A DNA stretch of 62,207 nt. Origin: UBA6168 sp964573725 (GTDB taxonomy: Bacteria; Bacteroidota; Bacteroidia; Chitinophagales; Saprospiraceae). The position numbers were made by a program, and so were the translations under genes. Where the stretch lies: the NCBI GenBank assembly GCA_964573725.1, contig CAZNLJ010000026.1, positions 1 to 62,207 of the forward strand. Direction: 5' to 3'. The notes below the pieces were generated by a model. The model was given only the letters and a program-made list of their open reading frames with translations. It made no database searches and was not told the DNA's origin. This document shows, piece after piece, positions 1 through 9,360 of the stretch (position 1 is the first letter of the stretch; every line of letters begins with the position of its first letter).

Positions 1-3000
1 CGTCCGCGTCCCAGATCTGGAAGGAGACCGTCTCGCCCGTCACCGAATTGCTGTATACGGTCAGGAAGGCGAGGTATTTGTCCAGCGTGGCATCGTACTG
101 CAGGCGGGCCGTTCCGCGGAGTTCGCCATTGACGAAGGCACCCACCTGGTCGAGTTTGTCCGTAGATACCTCCCCTTCGATATTGAGCTGCACGGTGAGG
201 TTCATCGTGTAATCGAAGGCATTGGTATTGACCATCCATTCGGGGCCGTGGCAGAGTTTGCGCAAGTGGATGGCCATGGGTTCGTCACCCAGGGCTCCCT
301 GGGCGTAGATGGTGTCGCGGTATTCCCCGCGGGGCAGTTCCGGGGCGAAGGAGAAGACCACATTTTGGGAGGATGCCGGAGCGACGCTGCCCTCAAGCGG
401 GAATACCTCCACCCAGTCCGGCACGTCCTCGATCATATAGGACAGGGCCTGTCCGCCGATGTTCTGGATTTCGCGACCCAGGTCGAGCCCTTCCCCTTCA
501 TACACCACCGCCTCGATGCTGCCGCCCAGCCAACGCAGGGGGTTGCGGTCCACGAAGAACTCCCAAGTGGTATGGCCGAACTTATTGCCCGCCAGGTCCT
601 GGATGGAATCCACCTCCACGCGCATCACCGTATTTTCGATGAAGCGGTTCGGCACATTGGGTACCAGGACGACCTTGTCGCCGCTGCAGGTCATGACCGC
701 ATCGACCAGGTTGCCCGTCTGCGCGTTGTACAGGCCGATGTTGTTGTTGTTAAAGAAATCGGCCTGGATGATCTGGTCGCAGCGGATGGGTTCCGAGAAG
801 GTGATGCTGATTTCGTCACCGATACCCAGGACCCCGTCGGCCGGCTCCGGCGTGCCGAAGATTTCCGGCGGTTGCCGTTCGAAGCGGCCGGCAATGACCG
901 TAGAGACCCCGGCGTTTTGCCCGCCGGTACATTGCGTCACCGCCCGTATCTCATATTCGCCGTCCTGGAGTGCCGCGGTGTTCCAGGGAACGAGGTGGAA
1001 CACATCGTTGGCCAAGTCCGCCTTGAGCACCTCCGCGATGTTGATCCAGGCGCCGTCGCCCTGTTTGCGGCGGTATTGGACCCGGATCAGTTCCAGGTCC
1101 GCATCGTTGCGGTCGAACTCATTGAGCGTGATGAAAAGGATGTCGCCGTCCGCCGGGGTCACCACCCAGTTCTGGAGCGGGAAGCCGATATCGATCGGGC
1201 TGCAAGGTTCGAGGAAATAGACCGAAATCTCGATGCCTTCGTAGAAGGGCGCGGGTGGGAAATCCCCATCACCCAAGGCATCGTAGCGCGCCCCTTCGCA
1301 ACCCGAATAACCGCTGATGAGCAGGTTCTCGTACTCGTAGGCCACCGGACCACGCTTGACGGTCAGCGTCACTTCCTGCGATTCACCGGGATTCACCAGG
1401 AAAGAGCCCACGAAGCTGCTGGTACCCTGTACCTGGATGGTGGCCCCGTTCGGGTTCGAAGCCGGCCAGAGGTCCAGGACATAGTAGCGGAATTCGTCGG
1501 TCTGGCTGGTATTGCCCAAATTGAACTTGAACACCGCCAAGTCGTTTTCCAGCACGTTCGCTGCGATGGTCTTGTCGACCGTCAGCGTCATGGCATCGCG
1601 GGGTACCGTATTCGGTTCGTAGGGGCAGGAGGAGTTTCCGGACACCGTGCGGAACACCGGCGTGCCGTAAACCCGGTCGCGCAGCACATCCACGGAGAAC
1701 ACATCCCCGGGATCGTCATCCGCCAGGGTATAGGCCACCGTCTGGGAGATGGAGGTGGAGTTGGTGGATTCCGTGCTCACCCCGAAGCCCAGGTCCAGGG
1801 TGATCTTGGTTCCGACTCCGAAGTCATTGACGAAGAAGCCGAGCTGAAGGGCGGCGCTGGCCTCGATGGTCACGTCGAAGCTAAGGGAAGAGGATTCGGT
1901 CCGCTCCGTGGTGGTCGAGCTTTCGTAGGTAACGCCGGCATCGAAGGAAAGATTCTTTTCGAAGATGGCCTGGTTCTTCAGTTCCTTATTGTATTCGAGG
2001 ATATTGCGCCACATGTTGGCGCTGGTGGTATCGCCGACCAGTTCCAGGTTGGGGATCACCGTCCGTTCCACCTGGCGGCCGGTGTAGAGATAGGTGGTAT
2101 TGAACTTGTCCGGGAACACCACCAGCCCCGTATCCACATAAAAGCTGCAGGCCAGGGTATCGAAGCGCAGGTCGTCGGTGATGCCGAAGAGCAGGTTCAG
2201 GGCGCCGCCGACGTAGACGTCCGCATCTTCGCCCAGCACCACATCGCCCGATCCTGTCGAGATGGTTTCGTTGGCGCTGAAGCACATGTCCGTGGTATTG
2301 CTCACGGTGTTGCTCACGGTGGATTTCAGCCCGAAGGTGAGGCTGTTCTCGATTTCCGTCTCCAGTTTGGTAGCTACCCCGATACCGGTGGTGATACCGG
2401 TGGTGGTACCCAGTTTCAAGTTCAGTTCCACGCCGGCCGACACGGAGGAGTTGAAGCCAAGCGTCCAGCTGTTGCACACGGTGGTACCTTTGGAGATGGA
2501 GGCGCTGGAATTGTCGCCCGGCGGGTCGCGCAGGATCATGACCGGAATCTGGGGCGAGCTGGAGGTGAAGTTCACCTCGCGCGGGCGTTTGCCCAGCACC
2601 ACGGCTTGTGTGGAGAAGGTGTTCTGGAGTTGGTTGGCGCTGGCCAGCACGGTCATGGTTTTCAGGTAAGGGGAAGCGATGTTGGGGATACCCGCCTTAA
2701 AGGTGTATTTGAATTCCCCTTCCATGACCGTGGTGTCGAACATCGGCGTATCCCCCGGGTCGGCCATGAGGTTCTCGATATGGAGGTCGAAGGTATCCAG
2801 GTAGCAGCTGCCGCCGTCGTAGGGTTGGTAAACCTTGATTTTGGTGGTGTAATCGATTCCCTGTTCCAGCATCTGGTCGCCGCAGAGGTTGGTATCGAGG
2901 GAGGAAAGTTCGATTTCCGGCGGCGAGTGGTAGATGAAATCGATGGTATCGTTGACGTCCGTCAGGTCTGTTTCCTGACCGCCCTGCAGTTGGAAATAAT

Positions 3001-5542
3001 TATAGACGATGTTGTTGGAGTGTTCCGTGACCGCCACGGCGAACTTCAGGGGCGGCAGGTCCGTGAACATGAAGTTGCCGTCCTGGTTCGTGATTTGTTG
3101 TTCCTGGTAGAAGCAGCCGTCGAGCGTCTCCACCTTCACCTTGACGATGGCCCCGTCGGGGATGACGCTTTTGCGGCAGTATTCGTTGCCGGCCATTTGT
3201 CCGGCGATGGTCCGTTTGACCTGGTTGCGGAACAGGATACCGGCGACCGGGGTGGCGATGTTGTCTATATCCCAGAAAGCCGGATAGAAAGTATGTTCGT
3301 TGAAAACGGGCGTCAGTTTGGCGGTGGCGCCCGGTTCGAACTCGATGGAGAAGTAGCCGTCCGCATCGGTGAACACCGGGGGGGAGTTTCGTTGGCCGTT
3401 GACCAGGATCTCCACGCCGGCCTGGAAGCAATCCGTCCCTTCGAAGCGGACGTAGCCGGAGACCGGGATGGTGCTTTGGTCGGTGAAGTCCACCTGGTCC
3501 ACGCTGGTGTTGGTGGGATTGAGCGTCACGAGGCGGGAGGCCGGGGTGAACAGGTGGGGTTCCTCCTTGGCCACCTTCACCACGGTGCTGTACTGGGCCC
3601 CGTGGATGGTGCCCTGGCCGCTCAGTTCGGTACCGAAGTCCTTGAGTGCCGTCCCGCTGCCTTCGTTGAGGGGGAAGTAGTTGGCCAGGTCGCTGCGGGT
3701 CAGGTCGGTACCCACGTTGGCGGCTGCCTGGAGCACGAAGAGCGGTACGGCGCTGTTGAAGAAAACGGCCTCGTCGACGAGTCCCGAGAAGAAGTTCTCC
3801 AGGGTAGCGCCGTCCCGGCCGGCGGCGAGTGTCCAGGGCGTGCCGCCGGAGAAATCGGCCGCCACGCCGGAGAAGGTATGGTCGCCGGCCAATTCCCCGT
3901 TCTTATACAGGGTCACCAGGGCCGAGCTGCCGCCGTCCGGTTGGGTGATGACGAAGGACAGGCGGTAGTAATCCATGCCGAGGGGGCCGAAGTCATGGGA
4001 TTCGCCGCCCATTTCCAGGATCAGGTTGCCGGCGTTGAGGTGCAGTCCGAAATGGGTCGTGCCACCGTCCTGTTTGGTGAGGATGCACTGGTTGCCGGCG
4101 AAGTCGAATGCCTTGACCACCACTTCCACCGTGGCGCTGTCGGCCAGGTCGAAATCCGTCAGTTCGGCATATTCGCTGTTGACGGCATTGAATTCCAGGG
4201 ACTGGTTGAAGTAGAACTTCTTGGCGGGGCTGGCCGTGAATACCGTACCGGCCCCGTAGTTGATGCCTTCGATGCGGTAGGAGCCTGTCTCGTCCGTCAT
4301 GCCGGCATTGACGACGCTGGGTTTGTCGTTGGACCATTGGGTGCCGCAATGGTAAGCGGTGAGGTTGTTCTGGGTCAGGTCGAAGGCTTTGGAGCCGGTG
4401 CCCTCGTCGAATTTCCAGTAGGCCACCAGTCCGTCCGAGGAGGAGGAGATGCTCTGGTTTTGGAACATCTGGATTTCCGTCTGGGAGAGTTGCCGGTGGA
4501 AGAAGCGGAGTTCGTCAAGGAGGCCGTTGAATTTGCCGCTGCCGTCCGGTTTTTGGCCCAGGAAGAGGAAGGACGAGGCCGTATCGATGGGTGCGACGGT
4601 TGTCTGGACCAGTTCCCCGTCGACATACAGGAGGGCGGAGGCGCCGTTGTAGGTGACGGCGATGTTGTGCCAGTCGTCGGCGGTGGCGGCCGGGAAGACA
4701 TGACTGAGGCCGGTGGTGGTGCCGGCGCTGCCCATCCCGAAGGCCACGCCTTTGCCGGCGGCGGCGGCGGTGGTGTGCAGCCACCAGTTCCGGTTGAGGT
4801 CGCTGCCGAAATCGAAGATGGCCGACTGGTCGTTGCCGTCACCGATCTTCACCCAGCAGGAGAGGGTGAAGACATCGCGGGGCAGCACGGGATTGTACTT
4901 GACCAGGGAGTGGGCCGTCTGGTCGAAGGAGACCGAGCGGCCCGTGGTGGGGGTCAGGGTCACCATGGCATCCGGCACCGGGTTGCCGTTGAGCGACTTG
5001 ACCTGGCCGGTCACCACCCCGTTGGGGTTGAGGAAGCCGAGCGTCCCATTGCGCCGACCTTCGCCATAATCGTTGACACCGGCGATCTCATAGGTGTAGA
5101 ATTTCCCGGCTATGACATTGAAGTCGATGAAAGTCAGCACTTCACCACCCACCGTAGCCAGCAGGGAGCCGTCGCGGTAGAGGTTGTAGTTGTCGGCGGC
5201 CGGAGAGAGGGGATCCGGCGTCCAAGCCACCTCGATGCGGTCTTCGAGGTCCCCTTCCGAGGCGATGAGAAAAGGGGGCAGGGGCGGCAGTAGCATACGG
5301 CTCCAAAAGCCGCCCTCGGTGATGAACTCGTCCGAAAACTGCGAGCCGATGATGGTCTGGCCATAGACCACGCTGGTCCTGAAACTCAGGTTGTAGGTAT
5401 TGGGACTGCTGCCATAGTTGAAATACAATTCACCGAATGCAATTTCATCCTCCGTGATGTTGCATTCCTGCGAGGATTGTGCCTGCAGGCGGACGGTGAT
5501 AAGCAAGGCCAGGCCCACCAGGGTAAATAGTTTTTTTTTCAT
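1..5542 (-). CDS. Giant secreted LamG/Fn3 surface protein (3' end outside window)
   Basis: An open reading frame runs without a stop from an ATG at 5542 to the left edge, at least 1847 codons, so the C-terminus is missing. The N-terminus has a Sec signal peptide (residues 1-22, ending LQAQ). A fibronectin-III-like segment follows at about 75-165. Two LamG/concanavalin-like jelly-roll modules lie near 200-357 and 440-595, the first with a WVKIGDGND-type strand. Carboxypeptidase-regulatory-like beta modules and a long Ig/Big-like region come next. The last visible part (GAFVNGELRG) resembles repeats that usually precede a T9SS sorting tail, but no tail is visible. The likely role is cell-surface adhesion or glycan binding. 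It lies 83 bp downstream of a co-directional tail-collar gene, so co-transcription is likely. Family membership is clear; the ligand is unknown. Confidence 0.85.
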   Translation of the reverse strand, partial: MKKKLFTLVGLALLITVRLQAQSSQECNITEDEIAFGELYFNYGSSPNTYNLSFRTSVVYGQTIIGSQFSDEFITEGGFWSRMLLPPLPPFLIASEGDLEDRIEVAWTPDPLSPAADNYNLYRDGSLLATVGGEVLTFIDFNVIAGKFYTYEIAGVNDYGEGRRNGTLGFLNPNGVVTGQVKSLNGNPVPDAMVTLTPTTGRSVSFDQTAHSLVKYNPVLPRDVFTLSCWVKIGDGNDQSAIFDFGSDLNRNWWLHTTAAAAGKGVAFGMGSAGTTTGLSHVFPAATADDWHNIAVTYNGASALLYVDGELVQTTVAPIDTASSFLFLGQKPDGSGKFNGLLDELRFFHRQLSQTEIQMFQNQSISSSSDGLVAYWKFDEGTGSKAFDLTQNNLTAYHCGTQWSNDKPSVVNAGMTDETGSYRIEGINYGAGTVFTASPAKKFYFNQSLEFNAVNSEYAELTDFDLADSATVEVVVKAFDFAGNQCILTKQDGGTTHFGLHLNAGNLILEMGGESHDFGPLGMDYYRLSFVITQPDGGSSALVTLYKNGELAGDHTFSGVAADFSGGTPWTLAAGRDGATLENFFSGLVDEAVFFNSAVPLFVLQAAANVGTDLTRSDLANYFPLNEGSGTALKDFGTELSGQGTIHGAQYSTVVKVAKEEPHLFTPASRLVTLNPTNTSVDQVDFTDQSTIPVSGYVRFEGTDCFQAGVEILVNGQRNSPPVFTDADGYFSIEFEPGATAKLTPVFNEHTFYPAFWDIDNIATPVAGILFRNQVKRTIAGQMAGNEYCRKSVIPDGAIVKVKVETLDGCFYQEQQITNQDGNFMFTDLPPLKFAVAVTEHSNNIVYNYFQLQGGQETDLTDVNDTIDFIYHSPPEIELSSLDTNLCGDQMLEQGIDYTTKIKVYQPYDGGSCYLDTFDLHIENLMADPGDTPMFDTTVMEGEFKYTFKAGIPNIASPYLKTMTVLASANQLQNTFSTQAVVLGKRPREVNFTSSSPQIPVMILRDPPGDNSSASISKGTTVCNSWTLGFNSSVSAGVELNLKLGTTTGITTGIGVATKLETEIENSLTFGLKSTVSNTVSNTTDMCFSANETISTGSGDVVLGEDADVYVGGALNLLFGITDDLRFDTLACSFYVDTGLVVFPDKFNTTYLYTGRQVERTVIPNLELVGDTTSANMWRNILEYNKELKNQAIFEKNLSFDAGVTYESSTTTERTESSSLSFDVTIEASAALQLGFFVNDFGVGTKITLDLGFGVSTESTNSTSISQTVAYTLADDDPGDVFSVDVLRDRVYGTPVFRTVSGNSSCPYEPNTVPRDAMTLTVDKTIAANVLENDLAVFKFNLGNTSQTDEFRYYVLDLWPASNPNGATIQVQGTSSFVGSFLVNPGESQEVTLTVKRGPVAYEYENLLISGYSGCEGARYDALGDGDFPPAPFYEGIEISVYFLEPCSPIDIGFPLQNWVVTPADGDILFITLNEFDRNDADLELIRVQYRRKQGDGAWINIAEVLKADLANDVFHLVPWNTAALQDGEYEIRAVTQCTGGQNAGVSTVIAGRFERQPPEIFGTPEPADGVLGIGDEISITFSEPIRCDQIIQADFFNNNNIGLYNAQTGNLVDAVMTCSGDKVVLVPNVPNRFIENTVMRVEVDSIQDLAGNKFGHTTWEFFVDRNPLRWLGGSIEAVVYEGEGLDLGREIQNIGGQALSYMIEDVPDWVEVFPLEGSVAPASSQNVVFSFAPELPRGEYRDTIYAQGALGDEPMAIHLRKLCHGPEWMVNTNAFDYTMNLTVQLNIEGEVSTDKLDQVGAFVNGELRGTARLQYDATLDKYLAFLTVYSNSVTGETVSFQIWDAD

Positions 5543-5625
5543 AAGGGATGTTTTGTTCCGGGAACCTTGCCGAAACAGCTTGACCGGTTCTAAGGCTTGT
5601 TCCCGGGATGATGGCGGATGCCTGA

Positions 5626-6561
5626 TCAATATTTGATGATGTACTGCACAACTCGGTTGCGCGGCCGGGTTTCCGCATCGCCGCCGCCGGTGATGCTGAC
5701 GGTATGGGTGTGGGCGCCGGCAGAGGAAGTGCTTGTGGACGCCGTACCGATCGGACTAAAGAAACCTGCAGCAACAGCCTGCTCGTTTTCATGGTTTGCG
5801 GCAAAGATGTTACCATGGACAACGGTGGAATGCGTGTGCGCCCCAGCCGAGCCGGTCGCCCCCGTGAAGGCATTATTAGGCAAGCTGGTGCTTTGCGCCT
5901 GTGGGGTTTCGAGGTATCGGCCCGGGTCGATTCCCCGGCCGTCGTCCCAACCGCGCAGGAATTCGCCCCGGTAATCCGGCACGTTGAAGTTCTTATCCGG
6001 GCCGGCATTAATCCCGGAGGAGCCGTTGCCGTAGTTACCGCCGATGGCATTGTACAGTTCCGGATATTGGGAGGAGGATAAAGCCTGGCCATTGCATTTC
6101 AGCCAACCGTCCGGCGGGTTGTAACCGGCGAAAGCCATGACGGCGCCGGGCGGCACGAATCCTGCCGTACTTGTCAGGGCGCCTGCCGTCGCGGCATATT
6201 GAACGAACATGGTGTAAGGGGAATAGGACAATTCGGAGCGAGGCAGCAGTTCCTTGCCATTGATGACGATTCCCACATACAGGGTCTGGCTGAAGCTGGC
6301 GGGATCCAGCGGGGTCACGCTGCCCAGCATGTGGGCATAGACACCGCCGACGACTTCCACCGTGGCCTGCTCCTCCCAGACGGCCGTACCGCCGGTTGCG
6401 CTGGGGAACAGCTTGAAGGTGATATCCTGGTTGCCGTCGGGCACCGTCACCCCGGTACCTTTGCGCAAGGTTCCCTGCACGCTGATTCGCGGGGAGTTCT
6501 GGGCAAGGAGGTGTGTGGAGGACACCAGCAATAGAACCGTAAGAAATGCATTGATTTTCAT
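5626..6561 (-). CDS. Secreted tail-collar domain protein
   Basis: This 311-residue protein starts at the ATG at 6561, where a signal peptide begins (MKINAFLTVLLLVSS...LLAQ). The longer upstream frame reads through non-coding sequence and was not used. Residues 23-150 are a beta-rich region typical of Bacteroidota secreted fibre-like proteins. The C-terminal half matches the phage tail collar domain (microcystin-dependent-protein type): PPGAVMAFAGYNPPDGWLKC, then NVPDYRGEFLRGWDDG, ending in a glycine/histidine-rich segment with two HTH/HTHT-like metal-binding turns. In phages such domains sit at fibre tips; in Bacteroidota many are secreted host proteins. It is followed after 83 bp by the giant LamG gene, so the two may act together at the cell surface. 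No other phage gene is nearby, so a prophage origin is not supported. Confidence 0.85.
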   Translation of the reverse strand: MKINAFLTVLLLVSSTHLLAQNSPRISVQGTLRKGTGVTVPDGNQDITFKLFPSATGGTAVWEEQATVEVVGGVYAHMLGSVTPLDPASFSQTLYVGIVINGKELLPRSELSYSPYTMFVQYAATAGALTSTAGFVPPGAVMAFAGYNPPDGWLKCNGQALSSSQYPELYNAIGGNYGNGSSGINAGPDKNFNVPDYRGEFLRGWDDGRGIDPGRYLETPQAQSTSLPNNAFTGATGSAGAHTHSTVVHGNIFAANHENEQAVAAGFFSPIGTASTSTSSAGAHTHTVSITGGGDAETRPRNRVVQYIIKY

Positions 6562-6806
6562 TGTTGAATAAATTTTGTGGATGGTTAGATAGTATCTGTC
6601 TTTTGCGGCATGACGTATCACCGATACCGGAGCTGTCCCTTGTGAGGAACCCTCGTACCGTGACCTTCCTGCCGATTCAATTTCGAAAGGGAATCCTTGT
6701 GATGGAAAACCTGACACCGGGTGCACGATTGCCTGCCCGGCAAAACATCCGTGGAAGCCTTGTACGGTGCTGCGAAACGGCTGCACCGGCTGTTTTTTCA
6801 GACGCG

Positions 6807-6814
6807 CAAATATA
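6807..6814 (-). promoter_or_regulatory. Candidate -7 box for the tail-collar gene
   Basis: On the minus strand this reads TATATTTG, an exact match to the Bacteroidota TAnnTTTG box, about 245 bp upstream of the start at 6561. No good TTG element was found at -33 and the leader would be long, so this is tentative. The rest of 6562-7120 shows no gene. Confidence 0.25.
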
Positions 6815-7120
6815 TCGAGACCTTCGGTCTTCGGCATGAAAGTCCGCGTTACAAAACGTTACACGCCGATGGTATGTCAGCTGTAATACATATCGAATCA
6901 ATACCATGTCAATCCTGGCCGGACAGACAACAGCGCCGCGACCTGACCATCGGGCCGGAAGTATCCGGGGTGGAACAGAAGGGTAAGACCGGCCATATAA
7001 AGAAATAATGGTAAGGCCTCGGAGGGATTATCCTGGAAACTCGGCAGCGGGCTTGCGGGCCGGAAGCGGCAGGGAATGGCATCCGAAGATCCGGAAGAGC
7101 GAATCGATCAGGAGACAAGG

Positions 7121-8061
7121 ATGAGTATGACCACCCCTCTTTGTCGTCCGCGCACACCACCGTATGTACTTACATGTACGGCGGTTTCCTCAGCGTGGGT
7201 TACGATGTAGCAACCGATAGTTGTCAGATAGGCTGCAGTCGAAAAATTTCTACAGGTCTATGTCCACTAGCCTGCTCTTACCCCTTTCACGACCGGACAG
7301 CACCGTACTCATGCCAGATGCGCCGGGTGTCTTGGGCGAAATCCGAAACTGCTTGGGGAAAACGTCGGGTCGTACAGCTCCTGCACCACTTGCTGTATGG
7401 CTTGGTGTACCACCCGGTCCCTGATTGACGGTATCCCCGGTTGACGTACCCCCCATTCGGCTTGGGTATCGCTAACCCTGTCACCGCCTGCGGTTCGTAG
7501 AAGCCCGCCAGCAGTTCCGCTTGAAGGTTCCTCCAGTCTTGAATAAACCGGTCCCTGAGCTCCTCCACGCTCATCCCGTCAACACCGGCACTGCCGCCGT
7601 TCTTCCGTTTTCCGCCCTTTCTCATCGGCTTTCAGTTCTGCAAAGAAAATCTCCTCGCCGCCAAGGATTCGGCCCTTCGCTCCATCCCTTTGGCAGGGAC
7701 TTCCTCGCAACCATGGACACGGCTGACTTCTGGACCGGGGCCTTGCCATACCGGTTCGCTTACCGTCGCCTTGGCTTTTCCCGTCCAGGTCTCCTACGGT
7801 AAACTCCTATGACACCTTCCCTGCAACCAACATGATTTACTACCACCATTTACGACCAATCCCAGGGCTTCGCAGTCCATGGCCCGCTCACCCATAGGAA
7901 AAGCCTTTTATCATGTTATTGTCCGTTCGGTCGCAGTCATGACGCCGGCTTCCTTCAGATTCCGTTCACCCGGAACACCCTTGCCTTTGGTTGACGATTC
8001 CCATTGGCAGGCTCGGCAAGGACTTGCACCCACAAGTCATAGGGTATGATGCATAGCGCAC
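7121..8061 (-). mobile_element. Degenerate, internally deleted group II intron
   Basis: Read on the minus strand the element begins GTGCGC at 8061, the usual group II 5' end, followed by a GTGGGTGCAAGTCC-type domain I segment and several hundred bases of structured non-coding sequence. A reverse transcriptase fragment follows (7183-7625). The 3' part has a domain-V-like hairpin (ACCGCCGTAC... ACGGTGGT, near 7145-7180) and a terminal segment ending CATACTCAT at about 7121. Total length is about 940 bp, well short of a complete element with an intact maturase (about 2 kb or more), so most of the RT is deleted. The 3' boundary is estimated by analogy and could be off by a few bases. Confidence 0.75.
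7183..7625 (-). pseudogene. Group II intron reverse transcriptase/maturase fragment
   Basis: The first frame begins at 7625 and carries the RT N-terminal signature GSAGVDGM, then a segment ending IPKPNGG. A deletion in a G-run near 7445 shifts the frame: the continuation GIPSIRDRVVHQAIQQVVQ and then SSFGFRP is in another frame and soon stops. A third frame resumes with VDIDL, where the expected Glu codon before KFFD is a TAG stop (7250-7252). Everything after KFFD is missing, including the YADD catalytic motif, the X/thumb region and any endonuclease domain. With at least two frameshifts, a nonsense codon and a large deletion, the gene cannot make a working maturase. Identification as an intron RT is firm; its subclass is not. 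Confidence 0.85.
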
Positions 8062-8066
8062 CAATG

Positions 8067-8096
8067 AAAAAAGCCTTTGCCGGGAAAGGCAAAGGC
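8067..8096 (-). terminator. Rho-independent terminator (minus strand) abutting the intron
   Basis: A perfect 9-bp stem (GCCTTTGCC at 8073-8081 with GGCAAAGGC at 8088-8096, 6-nt loop) is followed on the minus strand by six Ts (8067-8072). The intron 5' end lies only 5 nt further on. No minus-strand gene remains upstream for it to terminate. Confidence 0.6.
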
Positions 8097-8224
8097 CCCA
8101 AAATGGACAGGATAATAAATTTTCAAGGGGTCATCAAATACCTTACTTCCGCCCTTGAATCAATGGGTATGAAGAGTGATTTCTTACGGATCGAAGGTAT
8201 TACCGGGCAGAAAGACATCCTGCG

Positions 8225-8271
8225 AAGTTGAAAAAAGGTGACATCCCGAGGCGGGATGTCACATTCAACTT
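8225..8271 (-). terminator. Long inverted repeat, terminator-like on the minus strand
   Basis: An 11-bp perfect stem (GTGACATCCCG, 8238-8248, pairing with 8252-8262) has a 3-nt loop and is flanked by an outer 8-bp arm (AAGTTGAA 8225-8232 with TTCAACTT 8264-8271). On the minus strand the inner stem is followed by a run of six Ts (8231-8236). The surrounding 8097-8435 is AT-richer than the neighbourhood and holds no convincing gene. The inverted repeat could instead be the end of a lost small element. Confidence 0.45.
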
Positions 8272-8435
8272 AAAACTAAATGGTAATACATGAAACTTTA
8301 TCCACGACAAAGGTAGCCCCAGGACCGGCAGTCAGGCTACGATAATTTTGACCTTTTTTGGTGCTATTTTAACCAAAAAAGAAAAATATTGGGAACAAGC
8401 AGTTAATTTTACCTTATCACAAAAAGAAAAAGCCG

Positions 8436-9335
8436 ATGGAAGACCAAAAGGCCCCCTTGCGGAAGCCGATGTTCGAGCATATCAGCCCGAGTTTCGGCAG
8501 TTCCTTTACAGTGCGGAAATTCACGGAATCGGATGTATCCGGGTTGCCGTATTGGCATTGCCATCCGGAGTACGAGATCGTCTTCATCTCGAACGGTCGG
8601 GGGAAGCGGCACATAGCGGACCACATCAGCCATTATTTCGAGGGGGACCTGGTGATGTTGGGGCCGAACCTGCCGCATTTAGGATTTGCGCAGGAGGCAC
8701 AAGAGCAGCACGTGCAGGTGGTGGTTCAGATGAAGGAGGAATTCCTGGGTCGGGATTTTTTCCAATTGCCGGAGATGGCCGACATCCGGCGGCTGTTCCA
8801 GCGGTCCTTGTCGGGATTATCGTTCCATGGGCACACGCGGTGGGAGGTCGGGCAGATCTTGCAGCACATGGCGGAGATGGACCATTTTTGGCGGATGGTG
8901 GAATTGCTGCGGATATTGCAGATCATGGCCAATTCGCAGGATGTATGGCCCTTGAACGTGAACTACCGGTCCCTGGAGGTCAAGCCGCAGGATTATCGGC
9001 GGATGCAGGCCATATACAGTTATGTGGAGGCGAATTTCCAAAGGCAGTTTACCCTGGAGGAAGCGGCGGAGGTGGTCAGCATGACGGCCCCGGCCTTCTG
9101 TCGATTTTTCAAGAAACTGAACCACAAGACCTTCATAGAATTCCTGAACGAATACCGGGTGGCGCATGCCTGCAGTCTATTATCGGAGAAAGCCGACAGC
9201 ATAGCGGCGGTCAGTTTCGAGAGCGGCTTCAACAACCTGTCGCATTTCAACCGGCAATTCCGGGTAGTGACCGGTGTGACGCCGACCCAATACCGTCGGG
9301 AGCTGCGGCAGTTCGTCCGGTCGCAGGTCAAGTGA
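8436..9335 (+). CDS. AraC-family transcriptional regulator
   Basis: A 299-residue protein with an N-terminal cupin-like sensing domain (YWHCHPEYEIVFISNGRG at about 39-56, then a GDLVMLGPNLPH segment) and a C-terminal AraC/XylS double helix-turn-helix at about 195-295. The second HTH has the typical signature FESGFNNLSHFNRQF followed by GVTPTQYR. It is a DNA-binding regulator that probably responds to a small molecule or sugar held in the cupin. It ends 25 bp before an aldehyde dehydrogenase gene on the same strand, so it likely controls or is co-transcribed with that gene. The inducer cannot be told from sequence. Confidence 0.92.
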   Translation: MEDQKAPLRKPMFEHISPSFGSSFTVRKFTESDVSGLPYWHCHPEYEIVFISNGRGKRHIADHISHYFEGDLVMLGPNLPHLGFAQEAQEQHVQVVVQMKEEFLGRDFFQLPEMADIRRLFQRSLSGLSFHGHTRWEVGQILQHMAEMDHFWRMVELLRILQIMANSQDVWPLNVNYRSLEVKPQDYRRMQAIYSYVEANFQRQFTLEEAAEVVSMTAPAFCRFFKKLNHKTFIEFLNEYRVAHACSLLSEKADSIAAVSFESGFNNLSHFNRQFRVVTGVTPTQYRRELRQFVRSQVK

Positions 9336-9360
9336 GGGCGAGCGGCAAAAAACGGCAGCG

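Noticed and set aside
248..5293. A 1681-codon plus-strand open frame
   Set aside because: It is exactly antisense and codon-aligned to the giant LamG gene. GC-rich codon choice avoids the complements of stop codons. The translation is low-complexity Val/Gly/His/Asp with no domain.
5626..6561. Prophage based on the tail-collar and antirepressor-like genes
   Set aside because: The two are 29 kb apart, one is secreted, and there is no integrase, terminase, capsid or attachment site.
7141..7802. Plus-strand short frames across the intron
   Set aside because: They are antisense to the RT fragment and intron RNA domains and have no protein-like features.
8046..8231. A 61-codon plus-strand frame between the intron and the AraC gene
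   Set aside because: It starts inside the intron 5' end, runs through the terminator stem and resembles no known protein. A small remnant of a lost gene cannot be excluded.
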